The notes under the pieces: model-generated
The model's input: the letters and a program-made list of their open reading frames with translations, nothing else
Databases searched by the model: none
Told to the model about the DNA's origin: nothing
Origin: Larix kaempferi
Lineage: Eukaryota; Streptophyta; Pinopsida; Pinales; Pinaceae
Assembly (NCBI GenBank): GCA_027924585.1
Contig: BSBM01000386.1
Coordinates: 420,001 to 484,000 of the forward strand
Direction of reading: 5' to 3'
DNA: 64,000 bases
Translations under genes and position numbers: made by a program
Shown: piece by piece, positions 59,331 to 64,000 of the stretch
How the letters are laid out: each line of letters starts with the position of its first letter
Numbering within the stretch: the stretch's first letter is position 1

Positions 59331-61139
59331 TATCTTCCTTCTTTTTAAGGTCTGATAGACCAATATTAATTTCAATGAATATTAATCATCATCATCAATA
59401 TAAAAATTGTATTTAAATTATTATAAAATTTTATTGATTAATTATTAAATTATAATTCAATTAATTGTTTGAAAAAAGAATTCTATTATTTATTTTGTTT
59501 TTTCACACATTTTTATGATTTTTAAATTTTAAATTTTGACAAGTTTAAGAAAATGTGAGTATATAGGCTTTCATATGTAATATTTTATTACGAATCATTA
59601 TTCTCAACATGTTAAGTTTAACTCTTACCCTTAAGAGCCTCGACTTATTCAAAATATTCAAGAAAGATTTTTCGAAAATGAACTTAAATTTTTCAAAATA
59701 TTTAACAAAGATGGGTAAAAATGAATTTTAAAAAATAAAAATTCAGATTTTTGAAAGACTTATGAATTTTAATAAATAAAAATTCAGATTTTTGAAGACT
59801 TTTATAAATAAAGATTTGTGAAAATGATTTTTAATAAATAAATATACATTTTAATGAAAATATATAAATGAGCATAAATTTATAATATAAGAAATTGAAT
59901 GTAAAATAGAGATGAACTTGAATATATAATATATAAACGGAAGACATATTTTTTTAATGCTAAAAAACACTCCATCCTTTACTTCCATATGCTCCCATAA
60001 ATGTCTTAAAACATTAGGCGTAGAATTATCTTAAAACATTGTGTAAAATTTATGAGATGGAAATATAAAATGCTCTCATTCTTGGAACATATTATTGTAA
60101 TCATGGTTGCCCATGAAATAGAGAGTATAGTTTTTATTCTTGGGTTTATTGCATTACATTTCTTATTTAATTGTTCTCCAAGAAAATTTAATTAAACAAT
60201 GCAACAATGTTGTCTAGGGGAGCCGAGCATAGATGTTGTGACTTTCTTAGGGAGGGTCATGATAGATGAATTCATTTCTTTGTGAATGTGAACTAGTGAT
60301 TTTCATTTATCTTACAATGAATACTAAAGAAACATTATGCATAAATAACACTCTTTTAGGGGTTTCTCTATACATAAATAACACTCCTTTAGGGAAGGTC
60401 ATGATAGATCAATTCATTTCTTTGTGAAATGTGAATTAGTGCTTTTCATTTATCTTACAATGAATACTAGAGAAATACTATGCATAAATAACACCCTTAT
60501 ATATATATATATATATATATATATTAATATTAGTAAATAATAGTTAAACAAATAATGATGTTTATTGGAGAGCATAAATTAATTCATTTCATGGTGAAGT
60601 GTAAATCAATGTATTTCATGTATCTTGTAATGCAAACTAGAGAAACATTATGCATAAATAACACTTTTCCAGTTGTTTGTAAATCTTAAATTTATTTTTC
60701 AAAATCATTACCTTGTTCTTTGTTGATACTTGGATGCCCCAAGCATGCTAAGAAACATGAACATTGGCGAGCTCCTAGAAGTCATGTGGATGATACAGAG
60801 GATAGTCAAGGCGAGGCCATTCCATGAAAATACATTTTTATGATTTCCTTTTACAATCTATAAAGTGATATTTTCATAAAAAAATTGAGGTTTCTTGTTT
60901 TCAAACATTTTGTAGTAGGTATCCATACTCCTTCATTCATGCAAATACTTATGTTGTGTATTTGTTGATTAATTCCTTCAACCCCATCAAAAACACACCC
61001 AAAGGAAGTGGTAGAAATCAAGAGTTTGATGGCTGAAGGAAGGGGAGAAAAGCACAAATGTCTTTCATCGATCAACCATCTAGCATAGGAAAAAGAATCA
61101 CATCTTGGGATCAAAAGCAACAATAGTCAAATTTCAAGA
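59331..61139. other. A/T-rich stretch without genes
   Basis: No coding signal is seen. An (AT)n run lies at 60497-60524. A unit of about 105 bases with TCATGATAGATGAATTCATTTC, CTTACAATGAATACTA and TATGCATAAATAACAC occurs three times with decay (about 60252, 60396 and 60578). Confidence 0.6.
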
Positions 61140-64000
61140 AAACATGAGTACATTGAGAAAGCAATGGTTGGATTCTTTAAGGGTCTCCTAGGATAACCGC
61201 AGCAAGACAAAGTCGAGGCGATCTGCCACATCACAAGGAACACAACAACTCTTGTTACTCCTGCTCAAAATGATAGCTTGATAAGATCTATGGAGATGTG
61301 GGAAGGGGAGCTTGCAATACAACAAATGGTGGAAGGTAAATCTCCATACGGGTTCAAAACATAACTTTTTCATCATTGTTGGGATACCATCAAGCATGAT
61401 GTTTGGGATATTGTTGAAGACTCAAGAGTCACCATAAGTGTATTGAAATCCTTTAATGCCACTTTTATAGCTCTAATAAACAAATAGAACACAACAAAGA
61501 CCCCAGGTAAGTTTCAATCCATTTCTCTCTCCAACGTTATATATAAAATAATTATGAAATTCATGGCAAATAGGCTCAAACCGCGCCTTCCCCATCTTAT
61601 CTGTGAAGCAATCAGGATATGTTGAGAGGAGGAAAATCCTTGATGGAATTATCCTGGCCCATGAATTAATCCATTTTCTCAAAACCACTAGAAAACATGG
61701 GATGCTATTAAAGCTTGATATGTCCAAGGCTTTTGATAAAATCAATTGGGAGTACATAAGAGAGATGCTTCTTTCTTTTGGGTTTAGTCGGGAGTGGACG
61801 ATTTGGATATTGGCATTAACCTCCTCAGCCTTCTTTTCAATCTTGGTCAACATCTCACCCTATAAACCCTTCTATTCGTCACAAGGCATAAGACAAGGTG
61901 ATCATGTATCCCCTTTCATCTTCATCCTCATGGAAGAGGTCCTTAGTCGAACCATCCAATCCATGGCTTACAAGATATACATCAAGGGCCTAGCTCTCCA
62001 TCCACAAAACAAACCTCAAACTCACTAATAGTTTGTTGATGACATGCTTCCCATGTGCTATTCATTAGTCAAGGAATCCAAGGCTTTCAAATTGGTTCTT
62101 TGTATGTTTAATGAGGCTTCTAGCACCTTTATCAATTTAGAAAAATATCAAATCTTCTTCTTCAACACCCAAATGGTTATCCAGTGAAACATCTCATGCA
62201 TCTTGGGAGGTTGGGATTCTGCGAATGATTTATGACATAAGGGAGGATTTGAACAGTTTTCCGTAAAAAGTTGGATGACTTAGTTGAAAATTCCAATACC
62301 AACTACTGACTTGCTGAGGACAATCGCTCCAGTCTATGTAGGGGAGCAAGGAATTCAAAGCTAAGTCAAGGTGGGTAAGCTTTAGAGATTTCGTTGGTTC
62401 TCTTTCCATGGTTTTTATGATGGTCGAGTGGTTTTGTGCTTTGCAACAGTTGTCTGCATGGTTTCCCTACAAGGGTCGACTTAGTAAATGTTGGGTTTGT
62501 ATGTCTCTATGATGCTATTAGTCTTACTGGCCTGATTTCTTGTTCTCGAGTGAGTGTTAGCTTTTTATTAACACTCATGAACAATCTGGTCTTTGATGGT
62601 TTGAAGGCTCCTTAAAGGAGAAGGACAATCTTTTTTTCTCTATAAATATGGTTTTGGTTTGTTAATACAAGGATCCCATCTTATTTACAAGAAAAACAAC
62701 TCCAAAAAAATTTATCTGGTTAATTGGAAAATAATAAGAACACCTATTCAACATGGAGGCCTGAAAATTAAAGAACCATAGCTAATAAATATATATCCCT
62801 AGGAGAAAAAATATATGGAGAATTTTAGAAGGAAAATCAGAGTGGTGGAAAGAAGTCTCCTACAAAAAAAAAAATTGCGAAAGAGTAGACTTCGTTGTCT
62901 AGCGAAGCCCTTAAAAAAGAAGAAAGGAGCAGTGATATGGAATCTCTGTGAACAAGTCATGGGCCTAATTAAACAACAATTGTATAGGATCCCAGGTAAT
63001 GGGAAGAGAATAAAATTGTGGAAGGAAAAAATCCTAGATCATCCCCCACTAAAAGAAGAAGGAGGAATGGAATCTCTTCATCATTATATGGTAAATCTTG
63101 GAATCAAAAAGTTGCAAGACATATGTGAATGGAATCACCAGGAAGAAAAAGAATGGGTTAACTGGAAATCACTCGATCTACCCCCAGAACTTGAGCCTAA
63201 ATATAAAATTCTTCAACAACTTCTTCATAATAGAGCCACAATCAACAAGGAAATGTCAGATTCTAGAAGATGGGGCAAGACAAATCTTTATACTATTAAG
63301 CAAGGCTATGCTTATCAACTTCATCAATTCTCAATACCCCTCTCTTCAAGGATGTGGAAGGAAGTTTGGAGAACAGGCGACCTGCCAAAATCATTTTTTT
63401 ATGTTTCCTTTTAGCAAAGGGTAAGCTACTCACAAGGGACAACTTACAAAAAAAGAGGTTTTCACAAACCTACGATCCACCCCCTATGTCAGATGCAAGA
63501 AGAAAACATCCATCACATATTTATGTCTTACCCATTTACATCATGTGCCTGGAACAAATATTTTGATATGCTGAAGGAAGAATCCCCCCCCTTATACAAT
63601 TAAGGAAATATTCACCAACTGGAATCAAGTCTATCCTAGAAGCCTGCAAAATAAACCACTACTCAAAAGAGTATGTCTCTCGCTCCCTAAGTACCTCCAT
63701 TGGAAAATATCGTTAGTTAGAAATAACAAAATTTTCAATCAAGAAACAATCAACTTGATTAGAGTGGTCTCTCAAGAAAGAGGCCTCCTTCAAGAAATGC
63801 TACACAATTCTCGACCCATCAAGCAAAATTTAGAATCCCTATAACCCATTGAAAAAGAGTGCTAGATGGATTCCTTTGGATATTCACCAACCTTGGAACC
63901 ACCCCTCTTCCCAGGGAGGATCCAGAGTGGAACCTCAAAATAAAGAAAGATAACTTGGAAGACTAGATTAAATCACAATGAAGTTATATCCTCATTTATT
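61140..64000 (+). pseudogene. L1-like LINE ORF2: reverse transcriptase and zinc region, with an internal LINE insertion
   Basis: The reverse transcriptase begins before 61500. Clear blocks are SNVIYKIIMKFMANRLKPRL, ERRKILDGIILAHELIHFL, MLLKLDMSKAFDKINWEYI, SSQGIRQGDHVSPFIFILM and FVDDMLPMC, with the catalytic FVDD intact (about 62032). It is cut at SCILGG near 62209 by a 480-base LINE 3' end and resumes after 62688 in a region that corresponds to the connection domain: GAVIWNLCEQVMGLIKQQL, the block around 63320 (GYAYQLHQFSIPLSSRMWKE), then ENIHHIFMSYPFTSCAWN (about 63500), the zinc-binding region, and YLHWKISLVRNNKIFNQETI near 63700. It runs to the window edge, so RNase H would lie outside. 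Stops and frameshifts are present. Confidence 0.8.
62210..62688 (+). mobile_element. 5'-truncated L1 3' end inserted in the LINE ORF2
   Basis: This segment matches 18412-18881 almost throughout (GTTGGGATT start, ACAAGGATCCCATCTTA end) and interrupts a reverse transcriptase frame. In it the ORF2 tail DIREDLNSF is frame-broken. A short CATCTT near both junctions may be a target duplication but is weak. Confidence 0.6.

Noticed and set aside
59331-60250. Extreme A/T-rich stretch as a possible matrix attachment region
   Set aside because: Composition alone is not evidence. No specific motif pattern was seen.
1-64000. A host single-copy gene, rRNA or tRNA gene
   Set aside because: Every recognisable coding stretch belongs to a mobile element or to the two unclassified insertions. 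No conserved host domain or tRNA fold was seen.

Overview
This window looks like intergenic DNA from a large, transposon-rich plant nuclear genome. The evidence is plant-type families on almost every kilobase: a CACTA (En/Spm) DNA transposon, Ty1/copia elements primed by initiator-tRNA-Met, L1-like LINEs with a DUF4283-type ORF1 and a C-terminal RNase H, a second non-L1 LINE family, and a tRNA-derived SINE. The base composition is A/T-rich. I recognise no host single-copy gene, rRNA or tRNA gene. The mix, with long old nests and the non-L1 LINE, reminds me of gymnosperm repeats, but that is an inference and I cannot name the species.

Layout. 1-6592: most of a CACTA element on the minus strand. 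Its start terminus lies at 6592, its palindromic subterminal repeats fall in two clusters, and its transposase gene is decayed. Its other end lies before base 1. 6593-9986: no recognisable gene. 9987-12276: first copy of a composite repeat (about 100-bp tandem units, a scrap of non-L1 LINE, then the 5' part of an L1-like LINE). 12277-18881: 3' part of an L1-like LINE, split by a complete but dead copia element (12874-17910, 162-bp LTRs, GATCT duplication). 18890-20170: another L1 3' end. 20300-23224: a degraded minus-strand LTR element with an LINE RNase H fragment in it and a SINE inside its LTR. 23230-24559 and 29900-30050: one non-L1 LINE reading frame split by a 5.3-kb insertion (24560-29899). 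30014-38594: second copy of the composite repeat, itself opened by a 6.0-kb insertion (30586-36632). 37091-44276: a nearly full-length L1-like LINE. 44393-59003: a copia element reduced to RT-RNase H, with a younger 7.6-kb gag-only LTR element nested in it (49341-56989) and two families of tandem repeats near its 3' LTR. 59009-61130: the last non-L1 LINE scrap, then A/T-rich DNA. 61140-64000: another L1 ORF2 with a truncated L1 3' end inserted in it.

The pieces form readable stratigraphy. The non-L1 LINE family is the oldest layer: its reading frame can be followed across an L1, two LTR elements and one unclassified insertion. The L1 sits in it with an imperfect target duplication, the 14.6-kb copia sits in the same copy with a perfect GGTAT duplication, and the gag-only element sits in that copia with a perfect CACAT duplication and less diverged LTRs, so it came last.

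The most unusual content is the pair of insertions at 24560-29899 (minus) and 30586-36632 (plus). Each carries one long broken gene of about 1,000 codons, with a globular N-terminal half and a coiled-coil C-terminal half and no recognisable reverse transcriptase, integrase or transposase. The two genes look distantly related. I cannot assign them to a known family. Also notable are a 16-bp inverted repeat bracketing the polypurine tract and 3' LTR start of the gag-only element, and a run of degenerate repeats upstream of a TATA box in the 6.0-kb insertion.
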